DNA of 64,000 bases, taken from assembly GCF_029688865.1 (NCBI RefSeq), contig NZ_JARUKV010000005.1, positions 62,001 through 126,000 on the forward strand. Reading direction: 5' to 3'. The notes beneath the pieces were generated by a model. The model was given only the letters and a program-made list of their open reading frames with translations. It did no database searches and was not told where the DNA came from. Origin of the DNA: Natronococcus sp. A-GB7. Lineage in GTDB: Archaea > Halobacteriota > Halobacteria > Halobacteriales > Natrialbaceae. Numbering within the stretch: the stretch's first letter is position 1; each line of letters begins with the position of its first letter. A program made the position numbers and the translations under genes. Positions 34,233 through 43,180 of the stretch are shown here, piece after piece.

Positions 34233-35051
34233 ATGTACCCGATAGACGAGACGCCCCTCGCCAGCGATGGCAAGATCGTCATCCTGGCATACGATCACGG
34301 GATAGAACACGGACCGGCGGATTTCACCGGAATGCTCGAGCGTGCGGATCCGAGACCGGTGTTCGAGGCCGCCACGCATCCGGCTGTCACCTCGCTCGCC
34401 GTCCAGAAGGGACTCGCGGAGGGATACTATCCCTCCTACGAAGACGACGTCGACCTACTGGTGAAACTCAACGGAACCTCGAACCTCTGGATGGGCGAAC
34501 CCGACACCGCGGTCAACTGCTCCGTGGACTACGCGAACGAGATCGGCGCGTCCTCGGTCGGATTCACGATCTACGCCGGTGCGAACAACGAGATCGGCAT
34601 GGCAGAGGAGTTCCGCGAGGCCCAGGAGAGCGCCCGCGAGCACGACCTCCCGGTAGTGCTGTGGGGGTACCCGCGCGGACAGGGGATCAAAAACGCCTCG
34701 AAGCCCGAGGTCATTCAGTACGCGGCACGGCTGGGACTCGAACTCGGCGCGGACGTGACGAAGGTCAAGTACCCCGGCTCGGAGAGCGCGATGGCGGACG
34801 TCGTCCGGATGGCCGCGGACTCCAAGGTCGTCATGTCCGGCGGGTCGAAGACCACCGATCGCGCGTTCCTCGAGGACGTCCGGGCCACCATGGACGTCGG
34901 CGGGGACGGCGTCGCCGTCGGCAGGAACGTCTGGCAACATGAGGACCCGTCGGCGATTCTCGACGCACTGGAGGCGATCGTCTTCGAGGACGCGACGGTC
35001 GACACCGCGCTGACGAACGCAGGACTCGAGGAGGACGCCCGCGATGAGTGA
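34233..35051 (+). CDS. Class I fructose-1,6-bisphosphate aldolase (DhnA/FbaB type)
   Basis: 272 residues. Archaeal class I aldolase blocks: ILAYDHGIEHGP, TSLAVQKGLA, KLNGTSNLW, GFTIYAGANNE and the Schiff-base Lys region ELGADVTKVKYPG, then VVMSGGSKT and GVAVGRNVWQ for the phosphate. It should cleave and form FBP from DHAP and glyceraldehyde-3-P. Eight bases of overlap with the FBPase gene make the two translationally coupled, and suggest net flux toward fructose-6-P. Confidence 0.93.
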   Translation: MYPIDETPLASDGKIVILAYDHGIEHGPADFTGMLERADPRPVFEAATHPAVTSLAVQKGLAEGYYPSYEDDVDLLVKLNGTSNLWMGEPDTAVNCSVDYANEIGASSVGFTIYAGANNEIGMAEEFREAQESAREHDLPVVLWGYPRGQGIKNASKPEVIQYAARLGLELGADVTKVKYPGSESAMADVVRMAADSKVVMSGGSKTTDRAFLEDVRATMDVGGDGVAVGRNVWQHEDPSAILDALEAIVFEDATVDTALTNAGLEEDARDE

Positions 35052-35910
35052 CGCAACGACCGAGGAGGTGTTCGACGTCGTCGCCGCGACCGCGCCCGAG
35101 ATCCGCGCCACGCTCGTCGACCGCGTCGGCTTCGAGAGCGAGGAGAACCCGAGCGGGGAGAAACAGATCGCGGCCGACGTCCACGCCGACCGGTTGCTCG
35201 AGGAGCGGTTGCGTCCGATCGACGGCGTGAACGAGTACGCAAGCGAAGAGCGCGACGAACTCGTTACCGACGGCGATGGGGAGGATGAGGGGTACGGCGT
35301 CGCCGTCGACCCGGTCGACGGCTCGTCGAACATCGAGACCAACAACGCGGCCGGAACCATCGTCGGGATCTACGACGGAGCGCTTCCAGCCAGCGGCGAC
35401 AAACTCGTCGGTGCCGCGTACGTGCTCTACGGGCCACGGACGACGATGGTCGCCGCGACCGAGGGGTCCGTTACCGAGTACGTCATCGAGGACGGTGACC
35501 GGGCCGTCGTCCGAGAGGACGTCCGTATCCCGGACGAGGCCGGCGACAAGGGCGTGTTCGGATTCGGGGGGCGTGTCTCCGAGTGGCCCGCCGAGGTCGA
35601 AGCGTTCGTCCGCGAGATCGAGCAGGAGCTCAAACTCCGGTACAGCGGCGCGATGATCGGCGACATCAATCAGGTGCTCAGCTACGGCGGGATCTTCGCG
35701 TACCCACCGCTCCGGTCGGCACCGGAGAGCAAGCTTCGGCTGCTGTACGAGGGGAACCCGATCGGTTACATCGTCGAGGCCGCCGGCGGGCGTTCCTCGG
35801 ACGGCGACCGATCGATCCTCGAGGTGCCCCCGGAGGACCTGCACCAGCGCGTTCCGGTTCACATCGGGACGACCGAGTACGTCGACAGGCTCGAAGCCGC
35901 ACTGGACTGA
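35044..35910 (+). CDS. fbp: Fructose-1,6-bisphosphatase class I
   Basis: 288 residues. Metal/phosphate motifs are GVAVDPVDGSSNIETNN (D-P-x-D-G-S-S-N), a Glu in YASEERDE, and the C-terminal GNPIGYIVEAAGG. YSGAMIGDINQVLSYGGIFAYP is typical of the class I enzyme. It hydrolyses FBP to fructose-6-P, the committed step of gluconeogenesis. Overlaps the aldolase gene by 8 bases. Convergent with the HAD gene (13 bases). Confidence 0.93.
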   Translation: MSDATTEEVFDVVAATAPEIRATLVDRVGFESEENPSGEKQIAADVHADRLLEERLRPIDGVNEYASEERDELVTDGDGEDEGYGVAVDPVDGSSNIETNNAAGTIVGIYDGALPASGDKLVGAAYVLYGPRTTMVAATEGSVTEYVIEDGDRAVVREDVRIPDEAGDKGVFGFGGRVSEWPAEVEAFVREIEQELKLRYSGAMIGDINQVLSYGGIFAYPPLRSAPESKLRLLYEGNPIGYIVEAAGGRSSDGDRSILEVPPEDLHQRVPVHIGTTEYVDRLEAALD

Positions 35911-35923
35911 CGGGCAGGTGGAG

Positions 35924-37180
35924 CTACTGCTCTCGCGCCAGCCGGTTGAGCGCGTACACGGTCCGGAGAACGTCGCTGGCACGCCCCCGGTCGAAGACGA
36001 GTTCGTCCGTCGAGAGCACGTGATTCAGGACGCTCTGTGAGGCGTGATCCGGGGCGGCAGCGAGCCCCGCGTCGTTTTCGGCGACCCAGCGCATCACCCG
36101 CAGGTCGCTCTTGGAGTCGCCCATGACGATCGTGAACGGGTCGTCGATCCCGAGCACGTCGAAGGCCGCCTCAACGCCGACCACCTTGCTCAGCTCGAGA
36201 CTGCCGATTTCGGCTGCATCACCCTCGTAGTAGCCGACGTCGATCCGATCGAACACGCTCCGGACGTCCTCGGGAACGTCCGCCGGGGCTGCGGCCGGGA
36301 GCCCCCCTTGTTGCTCGAGAACCAGACGGATTTCGGGATCCTGGTCGGCGTAGTAGGCGCGTGCCCAGTCCTGAGCGGTTTCGATCGCGACGTCTCCGAC
36401 GTGTTCCAGGCTGGTGACGGCGTCACCGAGGAGATCGAGTTCGTAGACGAGCGCGTCGTCGATAGTCTCGCGCGCGGCGTTCGATCCCGTCTCGTAGTTG
36501 GGTTTCATCGTGACGTTGAACTCGTTGCCCTGCAGGTGACAGCCCGTACGGAGCCGCTCGGGGGCCTCCGAGAGAATGCGCGATCGGATGTCGGTGAACA
36601 CGGTCTGGATCTCCGCGTCCAGATCCGCGTAGAGCAACTGTTTGGTGTCGCTGCCGTGTCTCGGCGTGAACACGCCCGTCCCGGTTTCGTACACGATGCT
36701 GAGGTTCCCCGAGTGAACGATCTCGCTGCCCAGCCCCTGGATCGCGAACCCCTTGACGTTCTCCAGGGTCTGCCCGGTACAGATGACGATCGGAACGCCC
36801 GCCTCGTGGAACTTGGTGAGGAGATTGATCGTGTCGCGGGGAATTTCGTTGTCGGTGCTTCCCGTCGAGCGCAGTGTTTCGTCGACGTCGAGGACGAACA
36901 CGTTCACCGCGCGGTCGTACTTCTCGTAGAGGTCGAGCGCGGTAAAGGCCTGCTCCCGCGTCGCCCGGGTCGCCAGATCCGCGAACGTCGCCCCGACCGC
37001 GGGAAACGCGTCGCGGATTTCGGCCTTGCCGTCGGCGAGTTCCTCGCTGGCCTCCTGCCAGCGATCGAGTGCGACGCGGGAGTCGATCGCCGGAAAGAGA
37101 TCGACGAGGTCCTGCAGAGCACGCAGGGTGTCGGTGTCGTGGTTCTCGTACAGCTGGTAGAGTCGGTCGTATCGCTCCAT
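35924..37180 (-). CDS. HAD-superfamily hydrolase with helical N-terminal extension
   Basis: 418 residues. An N-terminal ~90-residue helical region precedes a HAD core: motif I VFVLDVDETLRSTG (nucleophile Asp), motif II-like VICTGQ, a cap with the NLSIVYETG loop, and motif IV IVMGDSKSDLRVMRWV. The fold is closest to Cof-like/sucrose-phosphatase-like HADs. Substrate unknown; it could dephosphorylate a sugar phosphate given the aldolase/FBPase neighbours (inference). The N-terminal extension is unusual for the subfamily. Confidence 0.85.
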   Translation of the reverse strand: MERYDRLYQLYENHDTDTLRALQDLVDLFPAIDSRVALDRWQEASEELADGKAEIRDAFPAVGATFADLATRATREQAFTALDLYEKYDRAVNVFVLDVDETLRSTGSTDNEIPRDTINLLTKFHEAGVPIVICTGQTLENVKGFAIQGLGSEIVHSGNLSIVYETGTGVFTPRHGSDTKQLLYADLDAEIQTVFTDIRSRILSEAPERLRTGCHLQGNEFNVTMKPNYETGSNAARETIDDALVYELDLLGDAVTSLEHVGDVAIETAQDWARAYYADQDPEIRLVLEQQGGLPAAAPADVPEDVRSVFDRIDVGYYEGDAAEIGSLELSKVVGVEAAFDVLGIDDPFTIVMGDSKSDLRVMRWVAENDAGLAAAPDHASQSVLNHVLSTDELVFDRGRASDVLRTVYALNRLAREQ

Positions 37181-37346
37181 GTGAGACCCACGCGAGACAG
37201 TGCAATAAACGTCGGTTACGGACCGGAAGCTGGCGACGGTTGCTGACCCGTGAGATCCCCGATTCCAACCTCACCCCGTACCGAACGTCTCCCGACGACG
37301 ACATCCGCCTGCCGAAAGCTACGGACCGTGCAACGGACGGGCTCGA

Positions 37347-38132
37347 TTATCGCTCGAGTTCGTCCATCCGACCCTCGAGTGTCTCGCGGATCGACGAGAC
37401 GTCCCCACCGATCCGAACGATCCGGTAGCCGGCGTCGATCGCCGCCTGCGCAGCGGTGGCGTCGTTCCGGATCCGACCGATCGGGATACCGGCCGCGAGA
37501 CAGGCCTCGAGCGTTCGGTCGATCGCGGACGCTACGGCGTCGGGGTGCTTCGCTGTGGGGTCACCGGCAGACAGCGACATCGCCAGGTCTGCCGGACCGA
37601 CGAAGGCGAACCCGAGCCGGGGCACGGCGAGGATGTCCTCGATGTTCTCGACGGCCCGTTCGTTCTCGATCATCGTCCCCACCAGAACCTCGTCGTCTTC
37701 CCCGGCGACGTAGCTGTCGGCGTAGCCGGCCCACTCGCCCGACCGACCGATTCCCTCCCCTCTATCGCCGACGTCGCCGTCGTACGAGAAGTACGCCGCC
37801 TCGATCCCCCGGCGTAACTCGCTTGCCGTCTCGATTCGGGGGAGCAGAATCGTTCGAACGCCGGCGTCGAGTACCTTCCTGACGAGTGGGGGGTCCGGTG
37901 CCGGCAGCCGAACCAGCAGTTCGACGTCGGCCGTTTCGGCCGCCCGGCTCAGCTCCTCGAAGGCGGTGCTGTCGTACGGGCTCGGTCCGCCGTGCTCGAA
38001 GTCGAGCCAGACGTAATCCAGCCCGAGATAACCGGCCGTCTCGACGACCGTCGGTGAGAACGTCGCTGCATTCATCCCCAGCACCGTCTCACCGTCTTCG
38101 AGCGCGCGACGGAGTCCGTTCTCGGTTCGCAT
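37347..38132 (-). CDS. HpcH/HpaI-family aldolase
   Basis: 261 residues, TIM-barrel size. Motifs: YVWLDFEHGGPSPYD (active-site His), VRLPAPDPPLVRKVLDAGVRTILLPRIETASEL, the metal-ligand VLVGTMIENERAVENIEDILAV and GFAFVGPADLAMSLSAG. The family does divalent-metal pyruvate aldol chemistry on 2-oxo-3-deoxy sugar acids or 4-hydroxy-2-oxo-acids. Its ATG overlaps the stop of the upstream 2-hydroxyacid dehydrogenase (TAATG) with an SD GGAGGTGA just before, so the two are made together; the dehydrogenase could reduce or oxidise its 2-oxo or 2-hydroxy product (inference). Confidence 0.9.
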   Translation of the reverse strand: MRTENGLRRALEDGETVLGMNAATFSPTVVETAGYLGLDYVWLDFEHGGPSPYDSTAFEELSRAAETADVELLVRLPAPDPPLVRKVLDAGVRTILLPRIETASELRRGIEAAYFSYDGDVGDRGEGIGRSGEWAGYADSYVAGEDDEVLVGTMIENERAVENIEDILAVPRLGFAFVGPADLAMSLSAGDPTAKHPDAVASAIDRTLEACLAAGIPIGRIRNDATAAQAAIDAGYRIVRIGGDVSSIRETLEGRMDELER

Positions 38133-39106
38133 TACGTCACCTCCAGGTCCAGGTCCTCGCGGTTCACCGTCGACTCGGGGAGCCCACCCTCGTAGACCCG
38201 GCGTACGTTCGCCGCTGCCCGCCGGCTCATGCGGACGAGCGCCTCGTGGGTCACGCCCCCGACGTGGGGCGTCAAGATCACGTCGTCGCGGGCGTACAGT
38301 GGGTGGTCATCGCCCGGCGGCTCCTCCTCGAAGGTGTCGAGGCCGGCACCGCCGAGCGCACCCGTCTCGAGCGCCTCGAGGAGCGCAGCTTCGTCGACGA
38401 TAGCGCCCCGTGCGGTGTTGAGGAGCACGCCGGTTTCGCCGAGTGCTGCCAGTTCGTCCGCCGAGACCGCGTGGCGAGTCTCCGGAGTCAGCGGCACGTG
38501 GACGCTCACCGCGTCGGACCGGGCGAACAGCTCACCGAACTCCGAGACGCGCTCGACCCGTGCCGGCACGTCGTCGTCCGGAACGTACGGATCGTACGTG
38601 AGAACGTCCTGACCGATTCCGTGGGCCAGGTCCGCCGTCTCCCGGGCGATCGCTCCGAACCCGAACAGTCCGAGCGTGTCGCCCGTGAGCTCCCGGCCCG
38701 TAAACGCCGAGCGTTCCCAGCCGGCACCACGGACGTGTCTATCGGCGGTTGCGAGGTTTCGCCGGACGCCGAACAGCAGGGCAGTAGCGTGTTCCGCTAC
38801 CGATCGTGCGTTGGCTCCGGGTGTGTTACAGACGACGATGTTGCGACGTGACGCCGCCTCGACGTCTACCGAGTCGAGGCCCGCCCCGTGTTTGGCGATG
38901 ACCTTCAACCGATCCGCACGGTCGAGGACGTCGTCGTCGACCGACGCCAGTCTGAGGACGACGGCGTCGTACCGTCCGATATCCTCGAGTGCGGCTTCGT
39001 AACTGGCGTACTCGTCCATACCGGTGCACCGTGCAAAATCCGTTATCGACTCCGGGCCCGACGGGTGGATATCGGTCGGGAGGAGAACGTTCCAGTCTGT
39101 AGTCAC
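38132..39106 (-). CDS. D-isomer-specific 2-hydroxyacid dehydrogenase
   Basis: 324 residues. Catalytic Arg in NTARGAIVDE, Glu in DTFEEEPP and His in TPHVGGVTHEA, and the NAD site GLFGFGAIARETA, are all present. Likely a SerA-type/phosphonate- or glyoxylate-like oxidoreductase; the substrate is unclear. Its AGTNR-like block HGAGLDSVDVEAASRRNIVV fits the SerA branch. Coupled to the HpcH aldolase gene downstream; divergent, at ~700 bases, from the eIF2B-like gene. Confidence 0.9.
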   Translation of the reverse strand: MTTDWNVLLPTDIHPSGPESITDFARCTGMDEYASYEAALEDIGRYDAVVLRLASVDDDVLDRADRLKVIAKHGAGLDSVDVEAASRRNIVVCNTPGANARSVAEHATALLFGVRRNLATADRHVRGAGWERSAFTGRELTGDTLGLFGFGAIARETADLAHGIGQDVLTYDPYVPDDDVPARVERVSEFGELFARSDAVSVHVPLTPETRHAVSADELAALGETGVLLNTARGAIVDEAALLEALETGALGGAGLDTFEEEPPGDDHPLYARDDVILTPHVGGVTHEALVRMSRRAAANVRRVYEGGLPESTVNREDLDLEVT

Positions 39107-39802
39107 AGCGACCGGTTCACCGGCCAGAGAGAAAAGTATGCACTCCGGCTGAGTGCCCCGGATTTCCGCGTGACGGCTCGGTTCGATAGGTCTCCGTTAG
39201 TTCCGTTCGCAGTCACATCCCGATAGTACCAGCCAGTCGTAACGTATCGTTCCAGTTCGAATACGATGGTATGTATGTAAACCCCTCCGTCACTCGTATA
39301 GTCACACCTACATTATTTCGACCGGTTCTCGCTCCCTCATGTCACTGACTGCGATCCAGTGTACGTAGCCATGACAACGTACAGACACTGTTCGTGACCG
39401 TACGCTTGACAGTCCGGTCGCGAAGACGACTTCGGGAGTGACCCGTTCGTGTGGATCTCAAGTCGTCTTCGTGGGGTGAGAGCGTTCCGTGTCCGCGGAC
39501 GCGTCGAGAAACCCCAAGCCGAGGCTGGATCTGCTTCTTCGCTCCTCTTTCTCGTCTCCAATAAAAAGGGTATTGCTGGAAGGGCCCTGCTCGCTGCGGA
39601 CTCGCGGGAGGGGGTCGGGTGTTGTCCGATCACGAACGCGGCCTCTGTAGTAGTCGCCGAAAATCAGTGCACTCCCGCTTGCGAATCAGCGGCCGCGCGG
39701 CCGATGCTGGCCGCTCGAGTATGAGTAGCGAGTAACTCGTTTCGACGACGACTGTCCTCCCTCGGGAGAAATTCCATGTAGGTGCGCACCATAGTAAGTG
39801 GT
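39107..39802. other. Gene-less divergent region
   Basis: 696 bases between divergent genes. No coding frame is convincing; the longest (39449-39724 plus, 39337-39633 minus) are out of line with haloarchaeal composition. AT-rich patches at 39250-39330 and 39560 could hold promoters. It is unusually long for this genome and may be a decayed gene. Confidence 0.45.
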
Positions 39803-40654
39803 ATGATAGACGAGACGGTGACACAGATCGAGGAGATGCAGACCCAGAGTGCATCGATCGTAGCAGTGAAGGCTGCCGAAGCGCTCCGGGAACTGACCGA
39901 ACGGGAGTTCTATACCGTCGAAGAGTATCTCCGGTCGCTGAAACGAAACAGCGGGGCGCTCCACCGTGCGAGCCCCTCGCACGCGACGCTGTACACGACA
40001 CAGCGACGTATCGTCACCGACGTTACCGAGTCCGATCCGGACACCGTCGAGGAAGCGAAGGAACGAACGCTCACTGCGATCCAGACCGTCGTCACTGCTG
40101 TCGAGTCGAGCAAGGACCGTGCCGCGGAACGAGCAGCGACGCTCATCGAGGACGGAGACGCGTTGTTGACACACGAGAACTCCTCGACGGTGATGGCAAC
40201 GCTCGAGTACGCTCTCGATGCGGGCAAGCAGTTCGAACTGTACGTGACGGAGTCTCGGCCGCGTTTCATCGGGCGGAAAACCGCCCGCCAGCTAGCCGAT
40301 CGTGACGGTGTCGCGGTGACGCTCATCACCGACAGTGCTGCGGGGCACTTCCTCTCCCAGTGCGATCGAGTCATGGTCGGGATGAACTGCATCATCGAGG
40401 AGACCGTGTACAACCGCGTGGGGACGTACCCGATCATCGCAACCGCGGCCGAGTCGAACGTGCCGGCAACGGTCGTCGGATCGTCGACGAAGTTCATCGA
40501 CAGCGGCTTCGTGTTCGAAAACGAGCACCGATTGGCGTCCGAAGTACTGCTCGAACCGTCGGAGGGGTTCGACGTGGCGAACCCCGCGTACGACGCGACA
40601 CCGGTGGGCCTCCTCGAGACGGTCGTTACGGACGAGCAGATACACGAGTACTGA
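39803..40654 (+). CDS. eIF2B-alpha / R15P-isomerase family protein lacking catalytic residues
   Basis: 283 residues from the ATG at 39803. The C-terminal Rossmann half carries family blocks LLTHENSSTVMATLEYA, ELYVTESRPRFIGRKTARQLA, LITDSAAGHFL, DRVMVGMN and YNRVGTYPIIATAAE. In ribose-1,5-bisphosphate and methylthioribose-1-phosphate isomerases the catalytic Cys lies in T-H-C-N and the catalytic Asp in V-G-A-D; here these are T-H-E-N and V-G-M-N. Both catalytic positions are thus replaced, as in eIF2B-alpha-like regulatory members. It may bind a phosphosugar without isomerising it (inference). It is followed 255 bases later by the canonical glycerol kinase gene. Confidence 0.85.
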   Translation: MIDETVTQIEEMQTQSASIVAVKAAEALRELTEREFYTVEEYLRSLKRNSGALHRASPSHATLYTTQRRIVTDVTESDPDTVEEAKERTLTAIQTVVTAVESSKDRAAERAATLIEDGDALLTHENSSTVMATLEYALDAGKQFELYVTESRPRFIGRKTARQLADRDGVAVTLITDSAAGHFLSQCDRVMVGMNCIIEETVYNRVGTYPIIATAAESNVPATVVGSSTKFIDSGFVFENEHRLASEVLLEPSEGFDVANPAYDATPVGLLETVVTDEQIHEY

Positions 40655-40908
40655 TGAACTGCGACCGTTACCTGTTTCGTCTCCGGAGATTTCGGTCGGC
40701 AGCGCTCGCTTCCTTGGTTCACGGCGACGGCCAGTCGACCACGTCCTCCTCCACCGACAGTAGTGTTCGACGGTCGTTCGAACCACGGTTCACTGGCGGC
40801 ACCATAAGTTTAAGACTCTGGTGAGCATTGTCCACACGGACCAGGATACGCCAGTACTCGTAGCTGTCGCAGACACGGGGCGACTGATTACGAACAAACC
40901 AACCACAC

Positions 40909-42444
40909 ATGTCCTCAGAAAACACATACGTCGGTGCGATCGATCAAGGAACGACCGGCACACGGTTTATGATATTCGACCGGAGCGGGAGAATCCTCAC
41001 CAGCGCCTACGAGAAACACGAACAGATCTACCCGGAACCGGGCTGGGTCGAACACGACCCCAGAGAAATCTGGGAGACGACGACGCAGGTCATCGAGACC
41101 GCGCTCGACTCGGCCGACCTCGACGCCGAACAACTCGCGGCGATCGGTGTCACCAACCAGCGCGAGACGACCGTCGTCTGGGAGCGTGACACGGGCGAGC
41201 CGGTTCACAACGCGATCGTCTGGCAAGACCGGCGGACGACCGACCGGATCGAAGAACTCGAGGAGGAGGGCAAAGTCGGGGAGATCCGCGAGAAAACCGG
41301 CCTCGAGGCGGACGCGTACTTTTCGGCGACGAAAGTCGAGTGGCTGCTCGACAACGCTGCGCCGGTCAAGATGCAGCGCTCGCGACCGGCCGATTTCCAC
41401 GAACGGGCGGCCGACGGAGAGCTCTGCTTCGGTACGATCGACTCCTGGGTGATCTACAACCTCACGGGCAACCACATCACCGAGGTGACGAACGCCTCGC
41501 GGACCATGCTGTACAACATTCACGACCTCGAGTGGGACGACGAACTCCTCGAGGAGTTCGGAGTTCCGGAGGCGATGCTGCCGGAGGTCCGTCCGTCCAG
41601 CGACGAGGCACTCTACGGCCACACCGACGCGGACGGCTTCCTCGGTGCCGAGGTTCCGGTCGCAGGTGCCCTGGGCGACCAGCAGGCGGCGCTGTTCGGC
41701 CAGACGTGCTTCGATCCGGGTGACGCGAAGAACACCTACGGGACAGGGTCGTTCTTCCTCACGAACACCGGCACCGAGGCAGTCACGAGCGATCACGGGC
41801 TGTTGACGACGATCGGCTTTCAGCGCTCGGGCGAACCCGTCCAGTACGCCCTCGAGGGAGCGATCTTCGTGACGGGCGCGGCGATCGAGTGGCTCGAGGA
41901 CGTCGGTCTGATCGACGACCCGGGCCAGACCGAGCAACTGGCACGAAGCGTCGACTCGACCGATGGCGTGTACTTGGTGCCGGCGTTTACCGGCCTCGGC
42001 GCCCCGTACTGGGACGGCCGCGCTCGGGGCGCGATCGTCGGGATGACCCGCGGTACTCGCAAGGAACACATCGTCCGTGCGACGCTCGAATCGATCGCCT
42101 TCCAGACGCTCGACGTCGCGGAGGCGATGGAAGCCGACACTGGGCTCGAGATCACGAGTCTCAAAGTAGATGGGGGCGCGGTGAAGAACAACTTCCTCTG
42201 TCAGCAGCAGGCGGATATCCTCGAGGTAGAGATCGTCCGTCCCGAAGTCGACGAGACGACCGCGCTTGGCTCCGCGTACGCTGCAGGTCTCGCCGTCGGC
42301 TACTGGGACGATCTCGACGAACTTCGAGACAACTGGCAGGTTGACCGGAAATTCACTCCCGAGGAAACCGAAGACGTCGATCGACGCCACGAGCGCTGGA
42401 AGGACGCGATCGAACGCGCTCGTGACTGGGCTCGCAAGGAGTGA
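40909..42444 (+). CDS. glpK: Glycerol kinase
   Basis: 511 residues. All key motifs are intact: G-A-I-D-Q-G-T-T-G-T-R (phosphate/Mg Asp, residue 12), NQRETTVVW, VWQDRRTTDR, YFSATKVEW, GDQQAALFGQ (catalytic base), TYGTGSFF and GLGAPYWDGRARG. ATP-dependent phosphorylation of glycerol gives sn-glycerol-3-P. Many haloarchaea place glpABC next to it; here they are absent. TATA-like AGTTTAAG at 40808 is about 100 bases upstream, implying a leader. A paralogue with a substituted motif is at 26967. Confidence 0.97.
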   Translation: MSSENTYVGAIDQGTTGTRFMIFDRSGRILTSAYEKHEQIYPEPGWVEHDPREIWETTTQVIETALDSADLDAEQLAAIGVTNQRETTVVWERDTGEPVHNAIVWQDRRTTDRIEELEEEGKVGEIREKTGLEADAYFSATKVEWLLDNAAPVKMQRSRPADFHERAADGELCFGTIDSWVIYNLTGNHITEVTNASRTMLYNIHDLEWDDELLEEFGVPEAMLPEVRPSSDEALYGHTDADGFLGAEVPVAGALGDQQAALFGQTCFDPGDAKNTYGTGSFFLTNTGTEAVTSDHGLLTTIGFQRSGEPVQYALEGAIFVTGAAIEWLEDVGLIDDPGQTEQLARSVDSTDGVYLVPAFTGLGAPYWDGRARGAIVGMTRGTRKEHIVRATLESIAFQTLDVAEAMEADTGLEITSLKVDGGAVKNNFLCQQQADILEVEIVRPEVDETTALGSAYAAGLAVGYWDDLDELRDNWQVDRKFTPEETEDVDRRHERWKDAIERARDWARKE

Positions 42445-42589
42445 GGCCAACGGTCGACTGTCGGTCTCGAGTTGGTCGCCGTGTCTGGTAACGACGGATC
42501 GTCGTATCGGTAGTGTGTTGGTGCGTGATTTTTGACCGTCCTGTACTGTTTAGCACCTCCGACGAAAGATATTCATTGAGTGATGATTA

Positions 42590-43010
42590 TGGTAGGAGTA
42601 TATTATAGTAGTGCCAAGAGAGTCCAACATACTCTCTACCGCTTGCCTGACTGTTGGCCACGAACTGTGGGATCAGTGACGCCGAATCTCGAGAGTACGA
42701 ACCCAGTTTCCGATGTGGCTTCGATCGAGAGAATCGAAGCGGCCGTTTCCCCCTAATCGATAGACAGTCGTCAGATGCCAACTACCATCGACGAGAAATT
42801 CAGCGGTGGAGAGACCGTGTTTCTCGGTGTGTTCGTGCAGAAAACGCTGCAGCTTGATCGGTAGCTCGCCGTTCAAAGAGTGCGATGTCGGGGACGGACG
42901 TTGTAGCGACTTCTATTGCAAAATATGCACAAGATTAGGTGCCGTCAGTCTTGACAGCGGTTTTACCCCTGATCCAGGGACGACGGCCCTCGCGCTCCCG
43001 CGTTCGGGAA
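42590..43010 (-). pseudogene. Decayed IS6-like transposase
   Basis: Conserved pieces of a haloarchaeal IS6-type transposase can be read on the minus strand but in three frames. Near 42973 is G-K-T-A-V-K-T-D-G-T (first catalytic Asp region, Asp lost, then a TAA), followed by CAYFAIEVA and DIALFERRATDQAAAF. After a shift at about 42860 comes LHEHTEKHGLSTAEFLVDGSW (second Asp kept) and SHIGNWV where the third-motif Glu (IEKWF-like) is replaced. After another shift near 42670 it ends FVANSQASGREYVGLSWHYYN. At least two frameshifts and one stop make it inactive. Terminal repeats were not identified. Boundaries are approximate. Confidence 0.6.
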
Positions 43011-43180
43011 AATATAAGATCGGTTGAACGTAATAGGGCAACGGGAACGGGCTCGAGAGGGGAATCCTTCGGCACCAGATGGGCATTCGGCCTGTCCCGC
43101 CTGTAAAACAGTCCACTTTGTTACAGTTTTTGTGCTTCTCATAGTGGACTCCGGAGGTATTTATAGTACGAACGAACAGT

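Noticed and set aside
39449-39724. 91-residue plus-strand frame in the divergent region
   Set aside because: Composition is unlike the acidic haloarchaeal proteins around it and it overlaps an equally plausible minus frame; no family.
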